A DNA stretch of 64,000 nt from Hyphomonadaceae bacterium. GTDB taxonomy: Bacteria; Pseudomonadota; Alphaproteobacteria; Caulobacterales; Aquidulcibacteraceae. The position numbers and the translations under genes are program-made. Position 1 is the stretch's first letter; every line of letters starts with the position of its first letter. The stretch lies in assembly GCA_016791445.1 (NCBI GenBank), contig JAEUMP010000009.1, forward strand, positions 39,952-103,951. Reading direction: 5' to 3'. Positions 1 through 8,665 of this stretch are shown in pieces. A model generated the notes under the pieces. The model had not been told where the DNA came from and searched no databases. It saw only the letters and a program-made list of their open reading frames with translations.

Positions 1-1
1 C

Positions 2-1507
2 ACGCTGCCGGCCGACGCACAACTGCGTCACGCGCAGCGCATCGCGTTTGCGCCCGCCGCGCGCCTCGATCTCGATGGCGGTTGCGAACCGCTCGCCGAG
101 ATCGCGCCGTTCCAGCCGCGCAGCGACGGCGGCATCGGACGCCGCGTCATGCAACCGGTCATCGATGGCCTGCGCGCGCTCGGCTACACGCCCGGCGACA
201 TCGTCGAGATCGCGGCCCATGCCGAAGGCCGCCGCACGCTTGAGGGCGCGCCGGCGCTGAGCCTTGAGACGCTTGCGCGCAAGGGACTGCCCGACTCCAG
301 TCTCGAAGCCATCGACGCCGCCGTGCGCGACGGCTTTCCCGTCCGCGCCGCGATCCACCCCGCCGTGATCGGCGCGGATGTGCTGCAGGAGACCTTCGGC
401 CTCCCGGAAGACGTGGCGGCCGGACGTCGCGGCGATCTTTTCCGCACGCTCGGCTTCAGCGACACGGACGCAGCCGCAGCGGACGCCTATGCGCAGGGAA
501 CCGGCGAGATCGCGAAGGCGCCCGGACTTGCGGACGCGCATCGCGCCGCTTTCGCCTTCGGCGACGGGATCGATTCCGACGCGCGCATCGCCATGGCCGG
601 CGCGCTCGCGCCGTTCGCCAGCGCCGCGGTGACGCTGCGTCTCAACGACAAGGGCGACGTCGAACGCGCCGCCGCTGCAGCGCTCAAGGCGGGCGTCGCG
701 GCGATCGTCATCCAGCCGCAGGCGGCCACCCCGCTCCTATTGCCTGACATCGACGATGCGCCGCCGCCCGCTGCGACAGAGCCGAAGGCGACGGTGGAAA
801 TTATTCGCGAACATATCGTCGAGCGCGCGACGGAGACGCACGGCGAGCAGCGTCGGCGTCTGCCGGATCGCCGCAAGGGCTATATCCAGAAATCGAGCGT
901 CGGCGGACACAAGGTCTATCTGCATACCGGCGAGTATGACGACGGCGCGCTGGGCGAGATCTTCATCGACATGCACAAGGAAGGCGCCGCCTTCCGCTCG
1001 CTGATGAACAACTTCGCCATCGCGACGTCGATCGGCCTGCAATACGGCGTGCCGCTGGAGGAATTCGTCGACGCGTTCGTGTTCACGCGCTTCGAGCCTG
1101 CGGGCGAAGTGAAGGGCAACGACAGCATCCGCCACGCCACCTCGATCCTCGACTATGTGTTCCGGGAACTTGCGGTGTCCTACCTCGATCGCGGGGATCT
1201 GGCGCATGTGGATCCGTTCGCCGCGCGCGGCGACGGCATCGGCGCAAGCGCGGTGGACGCCGAAGCCGCCATCCGACTGATGTCGCGGGGCTTCTCGCGC
1301 GGCCAGGCCCCGGACAACCTCGTGGTGCTCGCGCCGCGCAACGGCGCCCGCAAGCCCATCGAAAGCGGCGGCGATGCGCGCAAATCCACCGCGTCGGAGA
1401 CCTACGAAAAGGACCCCTGCCCCGAATGCGGTCACTTCACCGTGGCGCGTGCAACGGGGGGCGTGCTTTCGTGCGCTGCGTGCGGATACAAGGCCAAACA
1501 CGCCTGA
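2..1507 (+). CDS. nrdJ: Adenosylcobalamin-dependent ribonucleotide reductase, C-terminal part (5'-truncated by window)
   Basis: The reading frame is already open at base 2 and gives 501 residues, so this is the 3' part of a gene whose class II family is usually about 1200 residues in alphaproteobacteria. The stretch from about residue 290 on ([54 protein letters not shown]) is the TSCPD-type C-terminal region typical of vitamin-B12-dependent NrdJ. The protein ends in a CPECGH...CAACGY zinc-ribbon-like tail. The enzyme reduces ribonucleotides to deoxyribonucleotides for DNA synthesis in the cytoplasm. The active-site cysteines and B12 domain lie outside the window. The ATG at 149 is internal, because the family-like sequence continues upstream of it. 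Confidence 0.93.
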   Translation, partial: TLPADAQLRHAQRIAFAPAARLDLDGGCEPLAEIAPFQPRSDGGIGRRVMQPVIDGLRALGYTPGDIVEIAAHAEGRRTLEGAPALSLETLARKGLPDSSLEAIDAAVRDGFPVRAAIHPAVIGADVLQETFGLPEDVAAGRRGDLFRTLGFSDTDAAAADAYAQGTGEIAKAPGLADAHRAAFAFGDGIDSDARIAMAGALAPFASAAVTLRLNDKGDVERAAAAALKAGVAAIVIQPQAATPLLLPDIDDAPPPAATEPKATVEIIREHIVERATETHGEQRRRLPDRRKGYIQKSSVGGHKVYLHTGEYDDGALGEIFIDMHKEGAAFRSLMNNFAIATSIGLQYGVPLEEFVDAFVFTRFEPAGEVKGNDSIRHATSILDYVFRELAVSYLDRGDLAHVDPFAARGDGIGASAVDAEAAIRLMSRGFSRGQAPDNLVVLAPRNGARKPIESGGDARKSTASETYEKDPCPECGHFTVARATGGVLSCAACGYKAKHA

Positions 1508-1676
1508 TCGCGACGGCCCTTCGCGCAGCGCATACTGCGGTTGGTGAAAATTTGTTGCCCTGGCGCAACGATGTCGCGGCGCGATTCGCCTTTCCGTTGT
1601 GCCCGAAAAGCGGCGGCGCGAACGCTTACCTACATTTCACTTCGGCATCGAAAGAGTCGGGGCTACCCGCTTGAGC

Positions 1677-2381
1677 ATGTCGTGGAAACTTGGCGCCGCA
1701 TTGCTCTCGGGCGCGCTCCTGTTGAGCGCGGAGCCAGCATTTGCGCAGGGCGACGCAAGTGTTCACCGCCCCACGCCGGTGGGACGCGAACAGCGCTTCG
1801 GCGGTGTCTGCCACGAGTGCGACCTGTCGAACCGGGCGCTGCCCGGCGTTCGCATCGAGAAGGGCGACTTCACGCGCGCGCGCTTCATCCGATCCTTCCT
1901 CGTGCGCATGAACGGGGCCGGCTCGATCTTTATCGAGGCGGACTTCACGCTCGCCAACATGACCGGCGCCACGCTGAGCGAAGCCAAGTGCGATCGCGCA
2001 CGCTTCGCGGGGGCGGTGATGACGCAGGTGAACGGCGCGCGCGCGCAACTCAACGAGGCCGACTTCGGCAACGCCGAGCTTCCCGACGCCGACTTCACGC
2101 AGGCCGCGCTGCGCGGCGCCTCCTTCGCCGGGGCCAAGGCGATGCGCGTGAGTTTCCTGCGCGCGGACATGCGCGGCGCTTCACTCGCGTTCGCGCGGTT
2201 CGACGACGCCGATTTCACCCAGGCCGACATGCAGGGAGCCGATCTCACCAACGCCGTCTTGACGGGCGCGGACCTTTCGCAGGCGCGACGGCTGACGGCG
2301 GCGCAACTGCGCACGGCGTGCGGCGACGATGAAACGCGCCTGCCGCCAGGCTTGAGCATCCCGAACTGCCCGGCGAACTGA
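1677..2381 (+). CDS. Exported pentapeptide-repeat protein
   Basis: The ATG at 1677 gives 234 residues, beginning with a Sec signal peptide (SWKLGAALLSGALLLS, cleavage after AFA). A TTG at 1671 would add two residues and sits better behind AAAGAG near 1650. After a short segment with a CHEC motif, the rest is a run of A(D/N)LxX-type pentapeptides (EADFTLANMTGATLSEA, QADMQGADLTNAVLTGADLS), which should fold as a right-handed quadrilateral beta-helix. The tail (AAQLRTACGDD) may cap the helix. Pentapeptide proteins serve varied binding or scaffolding roles, so no specific function can be given. Export to the periplasm is inferred from the signal. The gene converges on rsh with a gap of only 10 bases. 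Confidence 0.85.
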   Translation: MSWKLGAALLSGALLLSAEPAFAQGDASVHRPTPVGREQRFGGVCHECDLSNRALPGVRIEKGDFTRARFIRSFLVRMNGAGSIFIEADFTLANMTGATLSEAKCDRARFAGAVMTQVNGARAQLNEADFGNAELPDADFTQAALRGASFAGAKAMRVSFLRADMRGASLAFARFDDADFTQADMQGADLTNAVLTGADLSQARRLTAAQLRTACGDDETRLPPGLSIPNCPAN

Positions 2382-2391
2382 TGCTGCGGAT

Positions 2392-4605
2392 CTAGCCCCG
2401 CACGCGTTCCGCCTCGCGCACGGCCCGGGAGGCGCGCATGGCCGCGAGAATGTGCGTGAGGCGGCGGGTGTCGGCGACTTCGATATCGAACACGAGGTCG
2501 AAGAAATCGCGCTCGCGCTTCACGGTGCGGATGTTGAGGATGTCGCCTTCGTTTTCCGAGATGATCCGCGCGAGCATGGCGAGCACGCCGCGACTGTTTT
2601 CCACGGTGGCGCGGATGCGGCCCACCGCCAGCGCGTGCTCGCGCGCGTTTTCTGTCCAGTCGAGATCGAGCCATTCGCCTTCGCCGCCTTCCAGCGCCTC
2701 AAGGCGTTCGCAATCGATGGTGTGCACGACGATGCCCTTGCCGCGCTCGTGGATGCCGACGATGCGGTCCCCCGGGATCGGCGAACAGCAATCGGCGAAG
2801 TGCATGGTGACGCCCGGCGTCAGGCCGCTGCCGCGCACATAGAGCCGCGCCTTCTGCGGATTGATCGGCGCGCGGGAGGTTTCCTGCTCGATGCGCGCGG
2901 CAAGCGCGGGAAACGCCGCGATACACACGTCTTCCGGCTTCAGCGTGCCCTCGCCCACCTCGGCGAAGAGCTCCTGCACGCTCGGCTGGTTCAGGCGCGT
3001 GGCGGCCTCATCAAGCGTCGTGTCCGCGAGATCATGGCCGTAGCGGTGCAATGCGTGCGCAACCAGGTCGCGCCCAAGGCGCACGAATTCTTCCTGACGC
3101 TGCTGGCGTTCAAGCCTGCGCTGCGCGCTCTTGGCCCGACCCGTCTTCGTAAGCGACGCCCAGCCCGGCACGGGCGCCGGCTCGTCGGCGCAGATGATTT
3201 CGACCGTATCGCCATTCTGCAGCTGCGTGCGCAGCGGCTTTTCCTCCCCATTGATGCGCGCGCCGACGCAGGTGTCGCCGACGTCGGAGTGGACCGCATA
3301 GGCGAAGTCGAGCGGCGTCGCGCCCATCGGCAAGTCGATCAGCAGCCCCTTCGGCGTGAAGGCGAAGACGTGGTCCTGATAGAGATCGAGCTTGGCGTGT
3401 TCGAGAAACTCTTCGGAATCTCCGCCGTGCTCGGCGATTTCCAACAGCGACCGCACCGCTTCGCGCGGGTCCACGCCGCCGAGCCGCGCGCGCTCCGCAT
3501 CGAAGCCATAGCGTTCGTTCTTGTAGCGCCAGTGCGCGGCGACGCCGACTTCCGCGAACTCGTCCATCTCCTCCGTGCGGATCTGGATTTCGACGCGGAC
3601 ATTGCCGGGGCCGATCACCGTGGTGTGGATCGACTGGTAGCCGTTCGGCTTCGGGTTGGAGATGAAATCCTCGAACTGCTCGGGCACACATCGCCACGTC
3701 TGATGCACGAGACCGAGCGCGCGGTAGCATGCGTCATCTGCCTGCACGACGACGCGGAAGGCGAAGATGTCTGCCAGATCGGAGAACTGGACGGACTTGC
3801 GCTGCAGTTTTCGCCAGATCGAATAGGGCTGCTTGCGGCGCCCGTAGATTCGCACCGGGATCCCCGCGCTCTCGAACGTCTCGGCGATCGTCTGCGTGAT
3901 GCGCGCGACAGCGTCGCCGCGCGCGGCGTTCAGCGCCTCCAGTCGCGCATGCACCGCCGCAGCCGCTTCCGGAAACGCTTCTGCGAAGGCAAGATCCTCA
4001 AGCTCGCTCGACATCCGGTCCATACCGATGCGGCGCGCGAGCGGGGCGTAGATTTCGAGCGTTTCCAACGCGATCCGGCGCCGGCTCTCCGGCTTCGGAT
4101 GGTGCCGAATCGTGCGCATGTTGTGGAGGCGGTCGGCGAGCTTCACCAGCAGGACGCGCACGTCCTTGGACATGGCGAGGATGAACTTCTGCAGGTTCGC
4201 CGCCTGCTTTTCCTGCTCGCCCAGCGCTTCGAGCTTGGAGAGCTTCGTCACCCCTTCCACAAGTTCGGCGATGGGCTCGCCGAACAGGCGCGCGATCTCG
4301 TCGCGCGTGGCGTCAGTATCCTCGATGGTGTCGTGGAGCAGGCCGGCGATGATGGTGGAGGCGTCGAGACGGTACTCCGTCAGAATGCCGGCCACCTCGA
4401 TGGGATGCGCGAAATATGGATCGCCGGAGTGACGTTTCTGGCTACCGTGCTTTGCCGTTGCGTACACATAGGCGCGGTTGATCAGCGCTTCGTCGGCGTC
4501 CGGATCGTAGGAGCGCACCCGCTCGACGAGTTCGAACTGGCGCAGATAGCGGGCGCGCTTCGGCGCGACGGCGGCTTCTGGCCTTGAACCGTCCGCGCCG
4601 GGCAT
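2392..4605 (-). CDS. rsh: Bifunctional (p)ppGpp synthetase/hydrolase (RelA/SpoT homologue)
   Basis: A 737-residue long RSH protein, a normal length. The N-terminal HD hydrolase domain is intact (His53; HDTIEDT with His-Asp at 91-92; KLADRLHNMRT). It is followed by the synthetase domain (RIYGRRKQPYSIWRKLQ, FRVVV, NGYQSIHTTV), a TGS domain (VFAFTPKG...DFAYAVHSDVGD) near 410-470 and a C-terminal ACT domain. It makes and degrades (p)ppGpp and is typically the only long RSH in alphaproteobacteria. Both active sites look complete, so it is predicted bifunctional. The ATG lies 4 bases after the rpoZ stop, so the two are almost certainly co-transcribed, as in many relatives. Confidence 0.96.
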   Translation of the reverse strand: MPGADGSRPEAAVAPKRARYLRQFELVERVRSYDPDADEALINRAYVYATAKHGSQKRHSGDPYFAHPIEVAGILTEYRLDASTIIAGLLHDTIEDTDATRDEIARLFGEPIAELVEGVTKLSKLEALGEQEKQAANLQKFILAMSKDVRVLLVKLADRLHNMRTIRHHPKPESRRRIALETLEIYAPLARRIGMDRMSSELEDLAFAEAFPEAAAAVHARLEALNAARGDAVARITQTIAETFESAGIPVRIYGRRKQPYSIWRKLQRKSVQFSDLADIFAFRVVVQADDACYRALGLVHQTWRCVPEQFEDFISNPKPNGYQSIHTTVIGPGNVRVEIQIRTEEMDEFAEVGVAAHWRYKNERYGFDAERARLGGVDPREAVRSLLEIAEHGGDSEEFLEHAKLDLYQDHVFAFTPKGLLIDLPMGATPLDFAYAVHSDVGDTCVGARINGEEKPLRTQLQNGDTVEIICADEPAPVPGWASLTKTGRAKSAQRRLERQQRQEEFVRLGRDLVAHALHRYGHDLADTTLDEAATRLNQPSVQELFAEVGEGTLKPEDVCIAAFPALAARIEQETSRAPINPQKARLYVRGSGLTPGVTMHFADCCSPIPGDRIVGIHERGKGIVVHTIDCERLEALEGGEGEWLDLDWTENAREHALAVGRIRATVENSRGVLAMLARIISENEGDILNIRTVKRERDFFDLVFDIEVADTRRLTHILAAMRASRAVREAERVRG

Positions 4606-4609
4606 CGCA

Positions 4610-4960
4610 TCAGTACCGTTCGTCGCGCTGCGCCTCGGCTTCGAGCTGGAGCGCCTTCAGGACTTCCTCTTCGCTCGTCTCCACCGGGGCGGCGAGCGCG
4701 ATGAGATCCTGTTCGTCTTCGGCCTTCGCGGCGGGCTGGACTTCCTGGTAGAGGGTGATGAGGCTCTCGCGCACCTCTTCCGGCGTCACCGCCTCTTCGG
4801 CGATTTCGCGCAGGGCGACGACGGGGTCCTTGTCGCGATCGCGCTCCACGAGCGGATGACCGCCCGAGGAAATCGCCCGCGCCCGGTGGGCAGCGAGCAG
4901 AACCAGCGAGAACCGGTTCGGGATCTTGTCGACGCAATCTTCAACGGTGACGCGGGCCAC
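4610..4960 (-). CDS. rpoZ: RNA polymerase omega subunit
   Basis: The frame is open further upstream, but the family N-terminus is [19 protein letters not shown], which fits a GTG start at 4960 preceded by AGGA seven bases upstream. The product has 116 residues. The conserved [16 protein letters not shown] and [13 protein letters not shown] segments are those of omega, which helps assemble and stabilise the beta' subunit and contributes to ppGpp sensing in proteobacteria. The acidic tail after residue 70 is longer than in E. coli but usual in alphaproteobacteria. It is the first gene of an rpoZ-rsh unit, linking polymerase to the stringent-response enzyme. Confidence 0.93.
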   Translation of the reverse strand: MARVTVEDCVDKIPNRFSLVLLAAHRARAISSGGHPLVERDRDKDPVVALREIAEEAVTPEEVRESLITLYQEVQPAAKAEDEQDLIALAAPVETSEEEVLKALQLEAEAQRDERY

Positions 4961-4995
4961 TGGCGCATCCTGACTGTTTGTGAGGCGAACACTCA

Positions 4996-5023
4996 GGATA
5001 GCGACGCCCGGGCCGGATATCAA
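4996..5023 (-). promoter_or_regulatory. Possible promoter for rpoZ-rsh
   Basis: On the minus strand TTGATA (5018-5023) is followed after 16 bases by CTATCC (4996-5001), about 35 bases upstream of the rpoZ GTG. The first element matches a sigma70-type -35. The second only partly matches the alphaproteobacterial -10. It lies in the 88-base gap between folK and rpoZ. It was read by eye only. Confidence 0.3.
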
Positions 5024-5048
5024 TGAGCCAACGCCGCGCAGATAGGCC

Positions 5049-5561
5049 TCAGGGCGCGTCCGATAGCCGCCGCAGGAGCGCCGAGGCGGTTTCTCCCAGC
5101 GTGGGATGGACCCAGTCCGGCGCGATCTCCGCCATCGGTTCCAGCACGAAACGGCGCAGGTGCATGCGCGGGTGGGGCAGATCGAGCCCCTCTCCGTGCA
5201 GGATCATCCCGTCGAAGTCGATGAGGTCCAGATCGAGGGTGCGCGGGGCGTTCGGCCGGCCCCGCTCCCGCCCGAAGGCGCGCTCGGTATCCAGAAGCGC
5301 CGCCAGCACCGCTTGCGCCGTCCATCCCGGGGCGTGCAGAAGGGCCGCGGCGTTGGTGAAGGGCGGGTCGGCGGGGTCGGGCCATGCTTCGGTGATGCGG
5401 GCGCGTGAGACGGCGAGGACGTGAAGACCCAGCTCTTCCAGTCGCGCCAGGCCCGCATCCACGAGCGCTGCGCCGGCGCGTCCCCGGAACGGCAGATTTG
5501 TGCCGATCGCCACGAGGGCGCGACCGCTTTTGTACTGATGTTCAGGGATCGCTTCGCTCAA
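5049..5561 (-). CDS. folK: 2-amino-4-hydroxy-6-hydroxymethyldihydropteridine pyrophosphokinase
   Basis: 170 residues with the HPPK signature: [11 protein letters not shown] near the N-terminus, [17 protein letters not shown] around 101-117, and [16 protein letters not shown] around 127-142. It transfers pyrophosphate from ATP to the pterin alcohol in folate biosynthesis. The most upstream usable start is TTG at 5561, preceded by AGGTGGG with about 6 bases of spacing. An internal GTG at 5513 would start just before the conserved GTNL and is the alternative. With the TTG start the first base of folK is also the first base of the divergent NYN gene, and the folK ribosome-binding site lies inside that gene. 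Confidence 0.9.
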   Translation of the reverse strand: MSEAIPEHQYKSGRALVAIGTNLPFRGRAGAALVDAGLARLEELGLHVLAVSRARITEAWPDPADPPFTNAAALLHAPGWTAQAVLAALLDTERAFGRERGRPNAPRTLDLDLIDFDGMILHGEGLDLPHPRMHLRRFVLEPMAEIAPDWVHPTLGETASALLRRLSDAP

Positions 5562-6163
5562 TGACCGCCCACCTGCTCGACGACATTCTTTACCCGGAAG
5601 ACCGCACCGCCCTCTTCATTGACGGCGCCAATCTGTATTCCGCCGCACGCGGCATGCAGTTCGATATCGACTACAAGAAGCTGCTCGCGGAAGTCCGCCA
5701 CCGCACGCGCCTCATCCGTGCGACGTATTACACGGCCCTGCTGGAAGATCAGGACTTTTCGCCGATCCGGCCTCTCGTGGACTGGCTGGACTACAACGGC
5801 TACGCGCTCTCCACGAAGCCCGCGAAAGAATACCAGGACGGCGCGGGCCGACGTCGCATCAAGGGCGACATGGATGTGGAGATCTCCGTCGACATGATGG
5901 AAATGTCGGCGCATCTCGATCATGCCATCCTGTTTTCGGGCGACGGCGATTTCCGCGCCCTGGTGGCGGCCGTGCAGCGGCGCGGCGTACGGGTGAGCGT
6001 GGTCTCAACGGTGCGGTCCAATCCGCCGATGGCGTCAGACGAACTGCGCCGGCAAGCCGACACCTTCATCGATCTGGCCGATCTCGCCTCGCTCATCGGA
6101 CGGCCGCCGCGCGGCGAGCGCCCCCGGCACGATGAGGATCGTTACCAGGACGACGACCGTTGA
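5561..6163 (+). CDS. NYN-domain (DUF88/LabA-like) protein, predicted ribonuclease
   Basis: 200 residues from an ATG at 5561 with AGGGA about 12 bases upstream. The PIN-like NYN fold is shown by its acidic motifs: ALFIDGANLY near residue 20, KGDMDVEISVDMM in the middle, and ILFSGDGDFRALV after it. These aspartates form the metal-binding site of the family. A charged, disordered tail (GERPRHDEDRYQDDDR) ends the protein. NYN proteins are generally metal-dependent RNases, but the substrate of this one is unknown. Its stop codon overlaps the TTG start of the uracil-DNA glycosylase gene (TTGA), indicating translational coupling. Confidence 0.88.
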   Translation: MTAHLLDDILYPEDRTALFIDGANLYSAARGMQFDIDYKKLLAEVRHRTRLIRATYYTALLEDQDFSPIRPLVDWLDYNGYALSTKPAKEYQDGAGRRRIKGDMDVEISVDMMEMSAHLDHAILFSGDGDFRALVAAVQRRGVRVSVVSTVRSNPPMASDELRRQADTFIDLADLASLIGRPPRGERPRHDEDRYQDDDR

Positions 6164-6816
6164 GCCGGGAGACCCCGCCCGAAGCGCCGCGCACCTGCAA
6201 GCTGTGCCCCCGTCTCGTGGCGTACAGAGGGGAAAACCGGCGTCTGGAACCGGACTGGTTCAACGGCCCGGCCCCCTCCTTCGGCGACCCCGACGGCCGG
6301 CTGCTGATTGTCGGCCTCGCGCCCGGTCGCACCGGGGCGAACCGGACGGGTCGTCCTTTCACCGGCGATTTCGCAGGGGATCTCCTCTACGGCACGTTGC
6401 TGAAGCTCGGTCTCGCCGAGGGGGTTTATCGCGCCGATCCCTCGGACGGGCTAGTCCTGCGCGACGTGATGATCACGAATGCGGTGCGCTGCGCGCCGCC
6501 GGAAAACAAGCCCACCCCCGCCGAGATCGCCACCTGCCGGCCGTTCCTGGGAGCCCGGATGGCGGCCCTTCCGCGCCTGCGCGCCATCATGGCGCTCGGG
6601 GCCATCGCCCACGAGAGCGTCCTGCGCGCCTTCGACATGAAGCTCTCGTCGGCGAAGTTCGGCCACGGGGCCGAGACCGCCCTGCCCGGCGGCAAGCGGC
6701 TTTTCTCCAGCTACCACTGCAGCCGCTACAACACCCAGACCAACCGCCTCACCGCGGCCATGTTCGAGGACGTCATTATGCAGGCGCGCGGGTTCGCCCA
6801 AGAAGGCTGCGCCTAG
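6160..6816 (+). CDS. Type V (UdgB-like) uracil-DNA glycosylase
   Basis: 218 residues, TTG start overlapping the preceding stop, with AGGACG about 9 bases upstream. Family features: CKLCPRLV near the N-terminus for iron-sulfur cluster ligation, GLAPGRTGANRTGRPFTGD for the active-site loop, APPENKPTP in the centre and HCSRYNTQTNRLT near the C-terminus. The lack of an acidic general base in the first motif is characteristic of family 5 enzymes, which excise uracil and other deaminated bases. Its coupling to the NYN gene suggests co-expression, but a shared function is only inference. Confidence 0.88.
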   Translation: MSRETPPEAPRTCKLCPRLVAYRGENRRLEPDWFNGPAPSFGDPDGRLLIVGLAPGRTGANRTGRPFTGDFAGDLLYGTLLKLGLAEGVYRADPSDGLVLRDVMITNAVRCAPPENKPTPAEIATCRPFLGARMAALPRLRAIMALGAIAHESVLRAFDMKLSSAKFGHGAETALPGGKRLFSSYHCSRYNTQTNRLTAAMFEDVIMQARGFAQEGCA

Positions 6817-6904
6817 CGCTTCTGGCGTCTGCGCTTGGCCCGCTCCGCGCGTAGCTGTTAATAACCGCCGGCGGACCCGCGACGCCGGGCAGGACAAACG
6901 ACTG

Positions 6905-8665
6905 ATGGTGGGCCCCCGGCCGAAAAGCGACGATACGCTCCGACAGATGCTCCTCGCCTGTCGCGAGCATCTCGGCTGGGCGTTCGCGTTCAGCGCGCTG
7001 GTGAATCTGCTCTATCTCGCGCCGTCCCTTTTCATGCTGCAGATCTATGATCGCGTGCTGACGAGCGGCGGTCTGATGACGCTCACCTTCCTTTGCATCG
7101 TCCTGACCGCGAGCCTCGGCACGCTCGCCTGGCTCGACTCGGTGCGCGGGCGCGTGCTCGCGCGCGCAGGCCTGCGTCTCGACAAACGCATCTCCACCAC
7201 ACTGCAGCGCGCCGCCCTCACGCCGGACCCGAGAAATCCGCGGCCGCGCACGCGCGAGGCGCTGCGCGACCTCGACACCGTCCGCCAGACGCTCGTCGGC
7301 GCGCCCGCGCAGAGCGTCTTCGACGCACCTTGGGCGATCTTCTTCGTCCTGGTGTGCTTCGGCATGCACTGGGCGATCGGGACTTTCGTCTTCTTCGGAT
7401 GCCTCGCGCTTGCGGCGGCTGCCTGGCTCAACGAGCGCGCGCAGCAGCGCTCCATGAAGCGCATTACCGAACAGGCGCCCATCGTCTACGCCGCGCAGGA
7501 TTCAGACGCCGCCGGCGCGGAAGCCGCGCGCGCGCTCGGCATGCGCGAAGCGCTCGTGCAGCGCAGCGAGAGTCGGCGCCGTTCGCTGCTCGATGCACAG
7601 GCCGAGTCCGCCTTCATCCAGAGCGATTACGGCGCCGGCACCAAGTTCGTGCGCCTGATGCTTCAATCCGCCGTGCTCGCCATCGGCGCGGTTCTCGCCG
7701 TGCAGCAGCAGATCTCCCCCGGCGCGATGATCGCCGGATCGATCATTTCCGCGCGTGCATTCGCACCGCTGGAGCAAATAGTCGGCTCCTGGCGCGCACT
7801 CGTGCAGGGCGTGGCGAGCTGGCGCAACGTGGAGGCGATCCTGGCGGCAAGCCCGCCGGAGCGTGCGCGCATGTCGTTGCCGACACCCGCAGGACGCCTT
7901 TCCGTCGAACGCGTGTCGATGACGACGCCGGACGGAAAGCGGCCGGCGCTTCAGGGCGTCAGCTTCGAGATTGCGCCGGGAGAAATCGTCGGCGTCGTCG
8001 GCCCGAGCGGCGCCGGCAAGACGACGCTGGCGCGCGTGGTCGCGGGCGCTCTGCCTGCACAGGGCGGCGTCGTGCGTCTCGACAGCGCCAACATCGCCGA
8101 CTGGGAGAGCGAGCTTCTCGCCCGTCACGTCGGCTATCTGCCGCAGGACGTTTCGCTGTTTGACGGCACCATCGCCGAGAACATCTCCCGCTTCTCCGGC
8201 CTGTCCGGTGAACCATCGGAAAAGCTCTCCGAGGAAATCGTCGCCGCCGCCCGACAAGCCGGCGCGCACGACATGATCCTGCATCTCCCCGATGGATACG
8301 ACACGGTGCTTGGCCCCCGCGGCGCGGGGCTTTCCGCCGGACAGGCCCAGCGGATCGCTCTCGCGCGCGCCTTGTTCCGTGCGCCCGTGCTCATCGTGCT
8401 CGATGAACCGAACGCACACCTCGACGCCGACGGCGAAACGGCCCTGGTGACCGCATTGCGTCAGGCGAAGGCGCGCGGCGCAGCGTCTCTCGTGATCGCG
8501 CACCGTCTCGGCGTGCTCGGAGTCGCCGACAAGGTGCTGGTCCTGCGCGACGGCCGCGTCGCCGAGTTCGGGCCTCGCGCCGACATCATGGCGAAGATGC
8601 GCGGACCGGGCGCGAGTTCCGGCGCCCTGCCCGGACCGGGACAAACGCCGGGCGCGGGCGCATGA
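6905..8665 (+). CDS. Type I secretion permease/ATPase (PrtD-like ABC transporter)
   Basis: 586 residues. The first 300 or so hold the membrane domain (FSALVNLLYLAPSLFMLQIYDRVL is close to the PrtD/HlyB-type first helices), with no C39 peptidase domain. The nucleotide-binding half has Walker A GPSGAGKTT (about 365-373), signature LSAGQAQRIALARAL (about 475) and Walker B VLIVLDEPNAHLD (about 495-505). The signature is LSAGQ rather than the commoner LSGGQ. The protein should energise export of RTX-like or S-layer-like substrates across both membranes with the adaptor encoded next, with which it overlaps by ATGA. No TolC-like gene or RTX substrate is visible nearby. Confidence 0.92.
   Translation: MVGPRPKSDDTLRQMLLACREHLGWAFAFSALVNLLYLAPSLFMLQIYDRVLTSGGLMTLTFLCIVLTASLGTLAWLDSVRGRVLARAGLRLDKRISTTLQRAALTPDPRNPRPRTREALRDLDTVRQTLVGAPAQSVFDAPWAIFFVLVCFGMHWAIGTFVFFGCLALAAAAWLNERAQQRSMKRITEQAPIVYAAQDSDAAGAEAARALGMREALVQRSESRRRSLLDAQAESAFIQSDYGAGTKFVRLMLQSAVLAIGAVLAVQQQISPGAMIAGSIISARAFAPLEQIVGSWRALVQGVASWRNVEAILAASPPERARMSLPTPAGRLSVERVSMTTPDGKRPALQGVSFEIAPGEIVGVVGPSGAGKTTLARVVAGALPAQGGVVRLDSANIADWESELLARHVGYLPQDVSLFDGTIAENISRFSGLSGEPSEKLSEEIVAAARQAGAHDMILHLPDGYDTVLGPRGAGLSAGQAQRIALARALFRAPVLIVLDEPNAHLDADGETALVTALRQAKARGAASLVIAHRLGVLGVADKVLVLRDGRVAEFGPRADIMAKMRGPGASSGALPGPGQTPGAGA

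Noticed and set aside
1508..1676. Small frames after nrdJ
   Set aside because: No ribosome-binding site or codon pattern supports a gene in this gap.
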